Shown: one piece after another, positions 1-12,105 of the stretch
Layout: every line of letters starts with the position of its first letter
How positions within the stretch are numbered: the stretch's first letter is position 1
Assembly (NCBI GenBank): GCA_016802295.1
Contig: JAESIW010000137.1
Span: forward strand, 4,455,340 to 4,519,339
Length of the DNA stretch: 64,000 nt
Direction: 5' to 3'
Source: Brachionus rotundiformis
Lineage: Eukaryota; Rotifera; Eurotatoria; Ploima; Brachionidae
Notes under the pieces: model-generated
What the model was told of the DNA's origin: nothing
Seen by the model: only the letters and a program-made list of their open reading frames with translations
Database searches by the model: none
Position numbers and translations under genes: made by a program

Positions 1-202
1 ATTATTATTTTCTAGCAAGAGAAATAATAAAATTTTTGATGATGTAATCAAGTAGCAGCAGAATAGAAATTAAAGTTTGCTTTGTTCTCTTTACAATAAA
101 AATTAAACTTAGATAAATTAGATAAATCAATTTACAATTAGACATAAACATCATTTACCAAGTTTAAAAATTTTATTTTAAGTTTTAGATTTAAAAAAAA
201 TA

Positions 203-2756
203 ATGAACGCAGGTCTGGTGGATTTGTTTGGAGACTCGGACTCTTCTTCAGACGATGAAGGGCAAATTTGTCCACAAGATTTTTTGCCACCCGAGATCGA
301 GAAAGGAAACATTGAGTATAAACTTAAGTTAATCGATCCGACTCCAATTAGACTCGAACACTTGGTAACACAGCTAAAGTGGCGACTGCAAGAGGGACTG
401 GGCCAAGCTGTGTACGAAATAGGAGTAAGTGATAATGGATTTCTGTTCGGTCTAACCGATGATGAGCTCAAAAAATCCATGGAAACTTTAAAATTGTAAA
501 TTTTAACATTCATAATGCAATGAGCTAAATTAGCCACTTAAGAATGAGTAAGCGCCTAGGGGCAACTCTATCTATTGTAAGAGAGCGAACAATTACAGAT
601 TCCAATGGAATAATGAAGAAATCATTGGAAATTTTAATCAGGAAAATATCCGAAGATAGCGAGTTTACCAGAATGCGGATAGCTGTATTAGGCAATATTG
701 AAAGTGGTAAAAGCTCGCTTATCTCGGTGCTTACTCATGATGAGCTTGACAATGGTCAGGGAAAGGCTCGGCTAAATCTTTTGCGACACATACATGAAAT
801 TCAGACCGGTCACACTTCATCAATATGTAACGAAATAATGGGCTTTAACAACTCGGCCCAAGTAAGCCAAATTTTTTAACATTTTCCAATTAATTTTTCT
901 CTGAATTTTGAAAGAAAGATTTTATATAAAATCATAATCCATTATTTTAAATTTATCTGAAAAAATAAATATAAATTTGAATTTACTGTCAATGGATAAA
1001 TAAGTAAATTGTTTTATTAGGCAGTTTAAAACAAAAAAAAAACTAAAATAAGGAAAATTTATACCGTAATGCCTTGCCCCCTAATGCATTGCACTTTAAA
1101 CCAGAATTCTGAATTTTAATGCTGCATTTAACCCACTTTTTTCCAGATACGCTGCGACTAAAGATGCTGCAGTTAATGTCAAAATTTTGGTATAAATGCC
1201 GCATTAAATAATTAAAAAATATGTAAAAAATATTAAAAAATAATAAAAATTAAAATTAATAATAAAAAATTTTAATTATTTTTTACATATTTAATGCGGC
1301 ATTTATACCAAAATTTTGACATTAACTGCAGCATTTTTAGTCGCAGCGTATCTGGAAAAAAGTGGGTTAAATGCAGCATTAAAATTCAGAATTCTGAAGA
1401 TAAATGCCGCATTAGGGGGCAAGGCATTACGGTAGTTATCTATTATTTATTTAGTTAAGCGAATTAGTTAAATCTTTATTTAAATTTTGAGTACTAAATT
1501 ATTTTAAGAAAAAACTTAAGCATTAATATATTAAAAGGATTTTATGATTTTTGTAATAGGTTGAAAATTTTGGTAACTGTCGCTCAGTAGAGGAAATTTT
1601 GGAAAAGTCTTCCAAGTTAATAACATTCATTGATTTGGCCGGTCACTCTAAATACATGAAAACAACAGTTAAAGGCTTAACAACATACTCACCAGACTTT
1701 ATTATGTTAGTGATCAACGCTAACAATGGAATAGCTGGTACAACCAAAGAACACTTAGGTTTTTCAATGGCGTTGGGTTTAAAAATATTCATTGTTATTA
1801 ACAAAATTGACCAAGTGTCAGAAAGTTGGCTAGAACAAATTGTTACCGAGATCGAATACTTGATCAGATCGCCATGTTGTGACAAAATTCCTATTAGGGT
1901 CAAAACCGATGATGACGCAGTACATGCAGCTCAGTACTTAGCCGAGCACCAAGTTTGTCCAATATTTATGACTTCTTGTGTAGCAGGAACCAATTTGGAT
2001 AAATTGACAAAATTTTTGAACATATTACGTCCAATTGTAGCGAACGAAAAAGAAAATGAATCAAACCAACCGCCTGAATTTCAAGTGGACGATGTTTTCT
2101 TTAAAAAAAAGCCTGGGCATATTCTATCTGGTATTGTTCAGTCTGGAAGCATAAAAGAGCATGACAAGATGCTTTTAGGCCCGTTCAAATCGGGAAAATT
2201 TATTCCAGTTGAAATTCAGACCATTCAGCGGTACCGTGTGCCGTGTAACATTGTTCGATACGGTCAGTCAGCAGCAGTCAGTATTGGTCATCCAGATAAT
2301 GTAAAAGAAAAACTGAGAAAAGGAATGGTTTTGGTGCATCCTAAATTAAATCCAGTGGCTTGTATTGAGTTTGAAGCCGATATTTTTGTTCTTTTCCATG
2401 CAACTCAACTGTCGGTTGGTTTCCAAGCGACTGTTCATATTGACAATGTGTGCCAGACGGCAGTCATAGTTCGAATGGACAACAAAGAAATAAAAACAAA
2501 TCAAAAAGCCAAAGTTGTTTGGAAATTTTTATCTAGAGTTGAGTATGTCCGGCTTGGAGCAAGGATGATTTTCCGCGAGGGAACTTCGAAAGGTATGGGC
2601 GAAGTAACCCGCATAAATGCGTTCAATCCGAACGAAATATTGAGCAAAAAGCTCAAGACAGATTGTGAAAGTTTGGCATCTATCAAGAAAAAAAAGAAAA
2701 GATTGAAAACAAAATATAATAGAGTATTTCATGATACATCAAATATTGAATATTGA
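203..2756 (+). CDS. GTPBP2: GTPBP2-like translational GTPase
   Basis: Large GTPase of the GTPBP1/GTPBP2 family, related to EF-Tu/Hbs1 and linked in vertebrates to rescue of stalled ribosomes and mRNA surveillance. Exons inferred from phase are 203-495, 543-861 and 1560-2756, giving 602 aa, the length of vertebrate GTPBP2. The N-terminal block (GNIEYKLKL, then HLVTQLKWRLQEG) is typical of GTPBP2. The GTPase core shows P-loop GNIESGKSS, G3 DLAGH, G4 NKID and a G5-like TSC, followed by the beta-barrel domains. The first intron is 47 nt; the acceptor at 542 was chosen because it gives METLKLMSKRLGAT, which aligns with the family without an insertion. The second intron (698 nt) holds a foldback element. 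Start: first ATG after an AT-rich leader. GTPBP1 is the alternative, but the N-terminus favours GTPBP2. Confidence 0.92.
1064..1432. mobile_element. Foldback/MITE-like palindromic element in GTPBP2-like intron 2
   Basis: Two arms of roughly 160 bp are inverted copies of each other around an AT-rich centre near 1245. The outer ends read CCGTAATGCCTTGCCCCC and its reverse complement, and both are flanked by TA, as for a TA target-site duplication of Tc1/mariner-type insertion. The arms differ in a block about 25 bp in from the ends. No coding capacity, so it is a non-autonomous element. It lies wholly inside the intron. Confidence 0.8.
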
Positions 2757-4671
2757 AATTTAAATAAGCTAATTTATCTATTTAGTTAGTAAGATTATAT
2801 AATTAATATGTAATTAAATGTTTCACCCAATAGGCGCAATAATCATTTCAAATTAAAGTGGTTTTAGATTTTAGCCATTTTGAATTTCGAACTTTTTCTC
2901 ATTATTTGTAAAATAATTTAATTTTTTAGCTCTTTATTTTAAAGATTTTTTTGTAAATATCATAATAAAGTTTTTAAAAAAGTTTTGTATATCTTTTGAA
3001 ATCTGACCGGAAAAATAACCTGAGCAAATTTTACCTAATTTTATCAATTGGCCATTTGATTAGGGCTTAACAGAATCACTCAAACTACTTGAATTTTTAT
3101 TATTAGTTTTATTTTTTATAAAGTTATCAGATTAAACTAAACCACAGAAATTAACATTTTTATTCATGACAAAAATTTACCTTTACCAGACGCAGAAAAT
3201 AAATTTTGCTGATTCCATAACCAAAATTATATTTAATTAAATCTACCAATTCGCATTTTTGAATTTTTAATCAACACTACTAAACACAGACAAGTGTGAG
3301 GTCTTATATTGGTAAAATGAACTTTAAAATTGATTATCACATGGCGGAAGTCAAGCTTTAACCAAAACCTTGTATGAAAAGGATCTTTTTAAACATAATA
3401 TTTTATGAGATGTTCATTTGGACCATATAAAGAGTACACTAAGCTCATGATATCCATGTTGAAAATATTTAACTAGAGGTTGTATAAATTGGAAAAAGTT
3501 CTCAAAGAGCAACGTGATTAATACTAGTGTTGATAGGTTTAATGCTGTCTAATTAAACAAAATGGATCTGACCAATCTAAATATAAGAACACTGGAAGGC
3601 TATATTATTATCTTATTTTAGTGAAGGTAAATAATGTGAACAGCGCTTGTCAGGGTTTAGTAATAATTAAGCTATTTACAAAAAGATTAACAAAGAAAAA
3701 ATAGAATATTTTTAACCAAGATTTATCTACCTCCAATTTGGAAAACATTTTGTAATAAAACAGCCATTTTTAATGCACAGAGTTTAAAAATCTTAAAGGC
3801 AAAATTGGATGCCTGAATGAAAGAAAATTTTTGTTTGGGAACAAAGTTCTACTCTTGGTACTCCAAAATTTACCAAAGACAAAAACTAAATGTTGCTCAA
3901 AAATTCCATAAAATAAACTATTTTCAAGTTAGCGAAATTACTGATAATTTTTATATTTGAAAAAGTAAATCAAACCCAGATGAATTGTCAAAAAAAATCT
4001 TCAACACAGCAAAACCATTATATTTATTTAAATTTTTGTTTATTATATCTTATAGTATAGAAATTTTATCAAGGAAGAGTAGTCTCAAGTTTCAGTATTA
4101 CTTATAAAAACTATAAATTGCATCATTTATTTCCAATTAAAATAGCTCTAATTCATTAATTTAATTAGAAATTTTTGAATCATTAAATAAATTAAACAAA
4201 ATAGCTATATATGATTGTTTGATAGCGAACCAGCAATTTTCAACAAGAAATATTTTTTTAAACCAAATTTCTCCAAATGACTTATCACCTATGTTGATAA
4301 GAAAATGAACAATCAATTTGAAAAAATCATATCGAAAGATTAAAAAAATTGGAAAAAAATTTATATAACCATTACATATATTCACACGAATTTCCAATAA
4401 ACAATAAACTTAATAAAATTATTTCAAATTTTTACGTTTAAATGTAAATTATTTAAATCAATTTTAGAAAAAAAAAGAAAACAATAAATATATTTTTAAA
4501 ATTAAATTTATCTAAGCAATTAAAAAAATTAAACTCCTCACCAGGGCTTTTTTTCTAATTTTTTTTTCTAACTTAATGATATTTTTTATCAAGTCTTTTT
4601 CTTTACACTCTAAAATTATATGTTTTTTTTTCCTAATTTGTTTCTTAATCTTGTATAAAACCAATTCCAAA
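2757..4671. other. Intergenic region, mostly AT-rich, with LINE debris
   Basis: No gene model survives reading all frames. The proximal part is the 3' flank of the GTPBP2-like gene. The only structure I recognise is a decayed reverse-transcriptase tail near 3470-3650, listed separately. Just before the STPGR gene (about 4546-4640) the DNA is very pyrimidine-rich, which could be leader or splice-acceptor-like sequence. Confidence 0.6.
3470..3650 (+). pseudogene. Decayed non-LTR retrotransposon (RT C-terminus) remnant
   Basis: Frame-shifting pieces resemble the C-terminal part of jockey/CR1-like reverse transcriptases: LEKV near 3487, QRAT.LI just after it in another frame, then DLTNLNIRTLEGYII near 3567. 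The order and spacing match LEKVQRRATKLI...LxxLxxRRxxGDLI. Multiple stops and frameshifts. Related in type to the fragments near 13.4, 30.2 and 63.6 kb. Confidence 0.45.
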
Positions 4672-5115
4672 ATGGAGCTTCAAACAAACGATACACTAAG
4701 CGAAGCCGATCAGTTCAACTTCGAAGAGCTTAATCCGATAGAGAAAGTAACCATAAAACCTGATAAAAAGTTAGCTCCAGAACAAAAAATTGGACCTAGA
4801 ATTGTCAAAAAGCATTCACAGACAAGTTCAATAATGCTAAAAAACCAACAAGAATCCAAGCTTAAACATGACATAAAATGTGGTCGCATCAACCCTCCAT
4901 TCTACAATCCAGAGCGTGTTTTTGGTCCCAACCTGCCCAACTCGCTGCGTAAATCAGCTCCACAATACTCATTCGGAATCAGACGTGATAGCTCAACGGA
5001 CTTAAATGGTTTTGGTCGTAGTCCTGGACCAATATATAATGTAACTAAAGCAATAAATTATATAAAAAAAAGAGCGCCCGCATACACAATTGGTTTAAAG
5101 ACCAAAGTTTGTTAG
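4672..5115 (+). CDS. STPGR (sperm-tail PG-rich) repeat protein, ODF3/SHIPPO-like
   Basis: A 147-aa protein related to the outer dense fibre 3 / SHIPPO / CIMAP group, proteins that decorate axonemal microtubules of sperm tails and motile cilia. The diagnostic part is the C-terminal third: SAPQYSFGIRR, then SPGPIYNV, then RAPAYTIGLKTK, which is the PGPxxY...APxYxxG pattern of STPGR repeats. The N-terminal half is charged and of low complexity. The frame is open upstream to 4576, but those codons give a run of hydrophobic residues from pyrimidine-rich DNA and are probably leader; ATG at 4672 (MELQTND) is the likelier start. It ends 135 bp from the stop of the convergent NRF-6-like gene. The exact subfamily is uncertain. 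Confidence 0.75.
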   Translation: MELQTNDTLSEADQFNFEELNPIEKVTIKPDKKLAPEQKIGPRIVKKHSQTSSIMLKNQQESKLKHDIKCGRINPPFYNPERVFGPNLPNSLRKSAPQYSFGIRRDSSTDLNGFGRSPGPIYNVTKAINYIKKRAPAYTIGLKTKVC

Positions 5116-5250
5116 CTCTAGCATTTTTCCAGTTTTGTAAAAATAAAATATTTTAAAATAAGATTTTTAATTAGAAATTGTGACAATTAAGTGAATATCA
5201 AACAAAAAAATTAAAAATAGAATAAAATTGATAAAATAATATTTATTTAA

Positions 5251-8154
5251 TTAATGCTTTTTGAGCAAAACTTTCTCTAGTCCTAGTAGTGGTACTTCAA
5301 AAGTCATGGATACCAAGAATGCGCATGCTAATGAGACTACCATGTTAGCAATATAGTTAAATATCTTTAAAAATAGTTATAAGATGGATTTTATATAAAA
5401 TATTTTACTTACAATATTTGAGTCCTGCATGTGAATAGGGTGATCCTGGACCCCATTAAAGTAAAGAATAACTACAGTATGAAATAAATAGAGACAATAT
5501 GAAAGTCTTGATAATGGCACCCAAATTGACCAACTAAGTATTGAATTAACTATCCCACCATGAGATGTTACACAAGCAAATATTATGTAGCTCAAACCAA
5601 TTGCCCAAATTGTTCTAAACACATTAATTCAATGAAAGAAAATATTATGTTTTGGCTAAGTACCTTGATGATGCCTGATAAAGAATATTTTCTGTCAAAT
5701 TTAGTGGATTACCATTTAAATTGGGATAAATTCCAAAAAGCATTGTTCCTAAAGTTAGCAAACTAAGCAACCAAAGCAGCAAATTTATCTCAAATTTTAT
5801 TTTGAAATCATTCTTTTTTTTGAAATGTAATATCAAATAGCCAAGTATAATTCCAACAATATACGGCCCGATTCTGCACCATGGCGTGATGTAAATTTTT
5901 TGAAAATAAAATGGATTATTTCTTTATTTTTAAATTAATAAAATTGATCTATTTAATTTTTTTTTGTTTGAAATTACCCTAAGATTCCAAATTCAGCTCC
6001 TGGATAATGGTGAGTTATCAAAGCAGTTGCCACAATGTTTCCAACTAATAGCAAAATGCAAATAACAAAACCGAGAATTTTTTTTCTAAAAATGTTTTTG
6101 TTTAATTTAATAAAGAATTTATTTATTTATCATAATTACTAAGTACCCAAGAGCTAAAGGAATCAGCATCAAAGGAGCTATAAAATAAAATTGCATGTCA
6201 TTTGCCAAATACCAACTTACACCCAAGCACTTCAAATTAATAGTGAGATTTTTTCCGCTTAATTTATTTTTATTACCGCTTGATCAGTTTTCACAAGGTT
6301 GTTGACATACAACAAATTAGTCCACCAACTATCGTGACACCTGTTTATCTCGAAGCCATCTTTAGGGTACATTGGACCAGTACCAAGATATTTCGTCAAG
6401 GTTGCACTGAACATCAAAACCAACATGTACGGTGGGGTCAATCTGTAATTAAAATGTCTTAATTAATAAAAAATTTCATTACTTTTACCTCCATATTCTG
6501 TGAAAATAATATTTGACCATTAAGCCAACAGATACTTTTCTTTTGATTGTTTCTTTAAGAAATACATACGATGTCAATAGGCCACTATAATTTAGTTAAA
6601 AAATTATTTTTATTTTTCTAATTTTGTTTAATTTTACCTTAACAAAAAAAAACTGTCAACTGAGAAAAATGCATTTGAGACAATCATGAAAGAAAATCGC
6701 TTAATCCAAGCAAAAACAACCAAAACATTGTCTTAAAAATAAAATTTTTAATTAATGAGAAAGTTAATTTTTTTCTTAGACAAGTTAGATGGCTATTTGA
6801 GATATTACCAATATTTCCAAGCTGAAAAGCATATGTATGACCCAAAACAACCCTATTAAGATTTAAATTTTTGATATAATTTAATTTAATTTTTTTTAAA
6901 TTACCATGATATTGACAAAAAACGAATAGCATGGATACATTGAAGTTGATCGTCATTTTTTGAAATAGTAAAAAGCTTTTTAGCATTTGTATAAATCGAA
7001 AACCCAAGCAAAATTTTTGCCATGTTTGACTCATCTACATTATTAAGTTAGAAAATAAAGCTTATTAAAATAAAAATTAAAAATTTACTCTCTTGTTGAT
7101 AAGTTTTAACTATTTTTTCCTTTTCGTCGTCATTAATTACATTTCCATTATCAGTTTGGATAATAGTTGCGCTATATATGTATCTCAAATGGTTTTTAAA
7201 TGAGTGTTGTTTATAGACATCATAAAAAGTGCCCAATAAAACAAGAAAAATCAAAACTGATATTATCGAACTAAAGTTTAACTTTAATTAATTAACAATT
7301 TTTATAATTTAATTTATAATTTTACATTCCCAAAGTTGCCTCTGAATCTAAACTTTCAGACTCTATACAAGTCACATAAGATGAATCAATGAAACTTAAA
7401 TTAAATGGAAGTATATCCGTGATATTTTTTGGTAGAATGGAAATTCCTTAATTAGAAATAATGTTTATTCATTGACTTGAAAAGTCGCCTTTTTATATAT
7501 ACCCAGATTTATTATTGCTGCAATGTCATTATAATTACAGAAGCTTGGAGCACAAATTCCATATTTAATTGACTAAAACAATGTTAAAAAATAATTAAGA
7601 CATTATTCTAACAAAAATATACATTTATTGGGTTCATTGACGGCAATTGTGGCTTTGACAATGAACAGTATTTTCCAGCAAAAGTATTTTCTGTTATGTT
7701 AATGCACTCTTTGTACTCCCCTGCCCAGAAAAGAGCTCCTTGAGCAATACCAGACGGAGGTTTGCCAAAAGCATCCAATACTTTTGATTGAATCAAATCA
7801 TATTAGCTAAATTAATAGGGATATTTTACCCTGAATAGTCCATTGTTCTTTGTTTGAGATGCCTACAGCGAATGCTGTCAGTTGAGAGAGGCAGTCAGCG
7901 GAAACATTTGGCAAAGGAAAAGGAGAATTTAGATAATTAAGTTTGCCTATTCTGTCAATTAAATCGAATATATTCAAATTTCCGAATTCATATTCTTTGA
8001 TATTTTTGCTCAATTGCAATTTATATTGTAAAGAATTGATTGCATCATTAAAGTTAAGTGGTATGAGACTTTTTCGATTTTGAACTAGGGTTATTTGACT
8101 CCAGGAAAAATGAAAAATTGTTAAATTTAAAAAAACAATTACTAAAAATCTCAT
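5251..8154 (-). CDS. NRF-6-like membrane acyltransferase (acyltransferase 3 family)
   Basis: Nose-resistant-to-fluoxetine type protein: an N-terminal NRF domain followed by a multi-pass acyltransferase 3 domain, thought to move acyl groups or lipids across epithelial membranes. Fifteen exons fit phase throughout: 8154-7830, 7780-7623, 7572-7503, 7446-7326, 7270-7089, 7034-6905, 6852-6809, 6731-6638, 6584-6489, 6442-6277, 6229-6147, 6085-5978, 5921-5664, 5614-5413, 5364-5251; total 716 aa. A signal peptide occupies about residues 1-19. NRF-domain marks are LDAFGKPPSG and YGICAPSFC. Acyltransferase marks are IHAIRFLSISWVVLGHT (about 316-333), VDSFFLLSGLL, HRIWRLTPPYM, WYLANDMQFYF, CRIGPYIVG and the ending EVPLLGLEK. 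Introns are about 39-85 nt. This is the usual length and order for the family. Confidence 0.93.
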
Positions 8155-9631
8155 GTTTTAATATTTTATTTTAATTTTTGGTTTTAAATGAAATTTATAA
8201 ATGATTTTTAAAAAAATCATGTGGCATATAAAACTCATGTACTTAATGATAATTCAATAATTCAGATAAGCAATTATCTGTTTTATATATAAAAATTTGA
8301 ACTTTGGATTGTTAAATTTAACTTTCTTAGTCAGTAGTTAAATAATAGATTTAATTTTTATTAAGAGTATAATTAAATGTTAAATAATATTAGGCAAATC
8401 AGCAAAGATTGGTGAATTGGTAATTTTAAATAAAGTTCGATTAGTCACAATTTAAGAGTATGTAATATCAAAACCAAGAGAGTAAAAATAATACAAAAAA
8501 AAGAGTGCATTAATTCTTTTTGAATAGTGCTTTCCACTAGCCAAACATCTAAGTTTTCTAACAGACTTGTACTGCTAAATTAAGTTAAAAATTCATTTTT
8601 AAATCAAATAAAAAATATAATAATAATTTTTATTATAATAAAATTTCAATATAATTTGATATTTGTTATATTTTTAAAGCTTTAAAACCATAATGGTGCC
8701 GGATTAGAGATACTCATTGTTCATAAACTGGCACTCGAAAATTTGGATAAAATTTATCAGTGCAAGTATCATGCTATTTTTAGGCTTGATATTCCACATT
8801 GATCAAAGCTCTTCATGAAAATGAGCACTTTAAAATACTATAAGGCTTCTTTCTTCAAAAATATTATAAGAAAGCATATAGTTTGATCTATATTTTGTGA
8901 CTTTGTTAGTGGTTACCTTAATTTTTCTAAAAATAAACAGATTGAAACAAAAACAAAAATTTTAAATTAAAATTACTTTTGATTTCAAATTTTTCAAATG
9001 ATAAAGAGTTTGAATCAGCCCAAAGTTTATTTCACCGTTTTTTTACCAATTATTTGGTTGGGTTTTATTTATTTATTTAAATAAAAAGGAAATGGTACCA
9101 TGTCCTTGTGAGCCACTGAGTAGAAAAATGTAAACATTGTAAAAAGACAATTTCTAACTTAAGTATAAAAAAAAGATGTTCCATTTAACCACTTTATAGA
9201 ATAAAAAAATTTTATATTTGACTATATATAAATATTATACTATGTCTTGTATGTATCTTATGACTTCATTCACGAACATCTTACGGAGGACTTGTGCTAA
9301 ACTCGCTCCGAAGGCCATTTAAATAATTAAAATTCATTATTAAAATGGTTTTAAATTTTGACTTGGATGATGAGAAAAATCATCTGTTTGAAATCTATCC
9401 TACTATTTCAGAGGTGTCTTGTCCATTTTCGTCAGTTTAAAAGATTTAAGGAACTTAAACATAACTTTCAGGTAACTAAAATATTTGGTTATGTTTGAAA
9501 TTTAAAGAAAACAATACAAATATAAATAAAAATTAAATATATTAAATTTTATTTCATTTTAATGAATTGGTAAATGTTATCAATTAAGTTAGATATGGGT
9601 AGATCGGGTAAAAATATGACTTGTTAAGAAT
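8155..9631. other. Intergenic region, nothing recognised
   Basis: AT-rich spacer between the NRF-6-like gene and the LysM gene. A TATATAAAA on the minus strand near 8281-8289 lies about 130 bp upstream of the NRF-6-like start and could be its TATA box. I find no coding exon, RNA gene or clear repeat. Confidence 0.5.
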
Positions 9632-10228
9632 TTAGAATGTAATAACTTGACCAATTTGCAAGTTGGAGCAGTTGACTCCAATGCATGATTGAACATTTTC
9701 AACTGAGGTGCCGAATCGTTGAGCAATTGACCAACAAGTGTCACCAGCTTGGACGGTGTAGCTTCTGCCTGAGCAAGCATAAGCTGGATAGTAGGCACCA
9801 TTGTTGTATGTGGTTTGTGTGCCGTATGGGACACATACTGCTTGACCGACTTGTAAGTTGTTGCAGTTGATGCCTGGATTCAATTGGTAGAAAGTGGTAG
9901 TGGATCCTTGAGACAATGCAGCGCAGGTATCACCGGCTCTAATGTAGTAGTTGGCACAATTGCTGCTATAGGAGTTGTAAGTTGGATAGGCATCATTGTA
10001 GGTGTTGTATCCATTGTTGGTGTTGTATCCGTTTGGAACACAGATCGATTGGCCAATTTGCAACGAGTTGGCTGGAAGGCTTGGATTAGCTTGTTGAAGA
10101 GCAGCAGCAGTGGTTCCGTATCTTCTTGCGATGGCGTCGTAGGTATCGCCTGGCTGAATGGTATAATAGGTACATTGGGCGTTGATGAGACCAACAACTG
10201 CCAAGAGAACAATTAATGATGAATTCAT
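9632..10228 (-). CDS. Secreted protein with three LysM domains
   Basis: An intronless 198-aa protein. A signal peptide (MNSSLIVLLAVVGLINA) is followed by three LysM modules that bind N-acetylglucosamine polymers (chitin or peptidoglycan): about 22-66 (YTIQPGDTYDAIARRYG), 92-135 (YYIRAGDTCAALSQ) and 152-197 (YTVQAGDTCWSIAQRFG, ending QIGQVITF). Cys pairs after each module (SICVP, AVCVP) and the GDT-C spacing recall secreted fungal-type LysM proteins. The first linker is a short Asn/Tyr/Thr-rich repeat. Likely exported to gut lumen or surface for chitin binding or defence; this is inference. GC content is visibly higher than in the flanks, and the gene lacks the short introns of its neighbours. 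Confidence 0.9.
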   Translation of the reverse strand: MNSSLIVLLAVVGLINAQCTYYTIQPGDTYDAIARRYGTTAAALQQANPSLPANSLQIGQSICVPNGYNTNNGYNTYNDAYPTYNSYSSNCANYYIRAGDTCAALSQGSTTTFYQLNPGINCNNLQVGQAVCVPYGTQTTYNNGAYYPAYACSGRSYTVQAGDTCWSIAQRFGTSVENVQSCIGVNCSNLQIGQVITF

Positions 10229-10294
10229 TTTTAAAGGTATTTCCTTTTTGTTTGAGAAAAAATTGATTATGCTGAATTTTACATTTATTGAGAG

Positions 10295-10302
10295 TATTTA
10301 TA
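10295..10302 (-). promoter_or_regulatory. Probable TATA box of the LysM gene
   Basis: TATAAATA on the minus strand, 67 nt upstream of the ATG. That leaves room for a start site about 30 nt downstream and a short leader. Confidence 0.5.
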
Positions 10303-12105
10303 ATAAAAAAGTGTAGCGTCAGATAGTAATTTAAATTTGTTTTTGGATCAAAAGTATTCAATTTCTTGTTTTATTAAGATTTATTTAGTTTTTTCAAATC
10401 TTGTTTCGAAAAATTGCCTAAATTTCTTTAATTTTTGATACTTTTTTCTGTTTTAAAAGATTTATCTATTTCAAAATTGAACACAAAATAATGACATGTA
10501 TCTTACGTGATACAAAATATATTTTTTAAATTTTAAATTTTCTACTAAATTTTATTTATTAAACATTTTCTTTAAAAATCTTTTTTCAATTAATCTAATT
10601 AGACAATTAAAAACTTAACTTGGATAATATATGCTCTCAGATTAAATATCAATGCCATTTCAGTTAATCGCTAGAAAAATCAAACTAAAAAAATCTTAAA
10701 ATTTAAAATTGATTTTAAACCTTTTAGTTAAAAAAATGAAAATTTTTGATAAATATTGGTCACTTGGATCCTTCTTTGTCTAAAATGTAAATTTAATTAT
10801 GTAAAATATGCTGGTAATTCTCAATATTTTAGGCAAATAATTGGAAAAAAAGGAAAAATCACAGTTTGAATTTAAAAAAAAAACCTAAATTAAAGTTAAA
10901 ATGCAAAGCTTTGTTTTTTAAAAAACCGTAAGTCAATTTGTATGATAGCACTATATTATCAAATTCATTTGGCCATAAGGACATTGAAAGATTTCTCATA
11001 TGACCTAGTCCATTAATTCAAGTCAATTAACTCGTCAGTGTTATAACATAACTAGTAATATTATTAATAGAAAGACATCCCATATTGATTCTCAGACAAT
11101 GATGTGCTCCCTCTCCAATACAACATCCAATTCAGATTGAAGCTGGTATTTAACAAAGAAATATATTAATTTTATAAATATAAATAATTTTATCTAAAAT
11201 TTGTATATTAAGATACAGGATCTAGAGAATATTTGGATATCCCCATTAGTGAAACTAAGGGATTGCATAGCTTTATTAAGAGCAGACTGGCAAAACTAAA
11301 AGGTATCGTTCTTAGACTATGACGAATATGGTCATATACTCAACCAACTAGAGTAAAAAAACAAAACTTAAGCTTTAAGCTAAAACAGTATAGTACAAGC
11401 AATACAGATGTACTAAAGTTAAGCTGAGGAATTTCTGCGTCTCAGAGAAAACGCTTGAATATGTTCCACACTGGAAGTCTAAGAAGGATTCTTGGAATAG
11501 ACTGGCATGAGATAGCTTTAAACGATGAACAATACAAAAAAAACAGAACCAATGAACTAATGCATAAGGATCAAGGATAAGGTAGCTTGGACATGTATAC
11601 ATGTACTCTTCTGATGAGAATCAGACAGGGGAATTTAGAATATGTTCCATAAAGAAAAAATAATATCCGTATGAAAATAAGAAAAAAATCTGAATTTGAT
11701 GTAATCAATTTACTTTAACCAAGAATGACCTCAATTTTCGAAAAACTAATTTATTCTGTCATTTTATAATTATTTGAATTAGGCCCACAATTATTTTATA
11801 AAATATTTAATTAATTTTTTTTAAAAAGCAAATGTTAGTCAAGTTATTTTAGTAAAATATTTTTTTAGAACCGATGAATTACGAAAGAAATTATGATTTT
11901 CTATTCTTTAAAAAAAAAAAGCTTGGAAACAATAGGATATCAAACTTGCGCTTTATACTTTATATAAAAATTAAGTTTTTAAATATTTTTTTATGAGACA
12001 AAATAAAATAATTTAATTTTAATTCTGTTTTAAATTAATATCAGCCACGAGTAGTTTTGTTTTTTAAGATCCAATTGGTGTTCAAGCGATTTTTAAAACT
12101 TGACA
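10303..12105. other. Intergenic region with LINE debris
   Basis: AT-rich spacer between the divergent LysM gene and the gene starting at 12106. A decayed LINE 3' segment occupies about 11200-11650 and is listed separately. I see nothing else that I can name. Confidence 0.5.
11200..11650 (+). pseudogene. Decayed LINE: reverse-transcriptase C-terminal fragment
   Basis: In pieces, the plus strand encodes RLAKLKGIVLRL and then HTGSLRRILGIDWHEIALN, followed by DEQYKKNRTNE. The second block is the familiar CLRRIL-I-W-D---NEE---RT stretch near the C-terminus of RTE/craTA-type LINE proteins. Stops and frameshifts break it. The copy near 22.04 kb carries the same TGSLKRIL block, so both belong to one family. 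Confidence 0.65.

Noticed and set aside
544..879. A separate small gene upstream of the GTPase
   Set aside because: It is exon 2 of the GTPBP2-like gene; the P-loop it contains completes the GTPase domain.
9884..10216. Plus-strand ORF opposite the LysM gene
   Set aside because: Antisense shadow without family resemblance; the minus strand has the signal peptide and LysM motifs.
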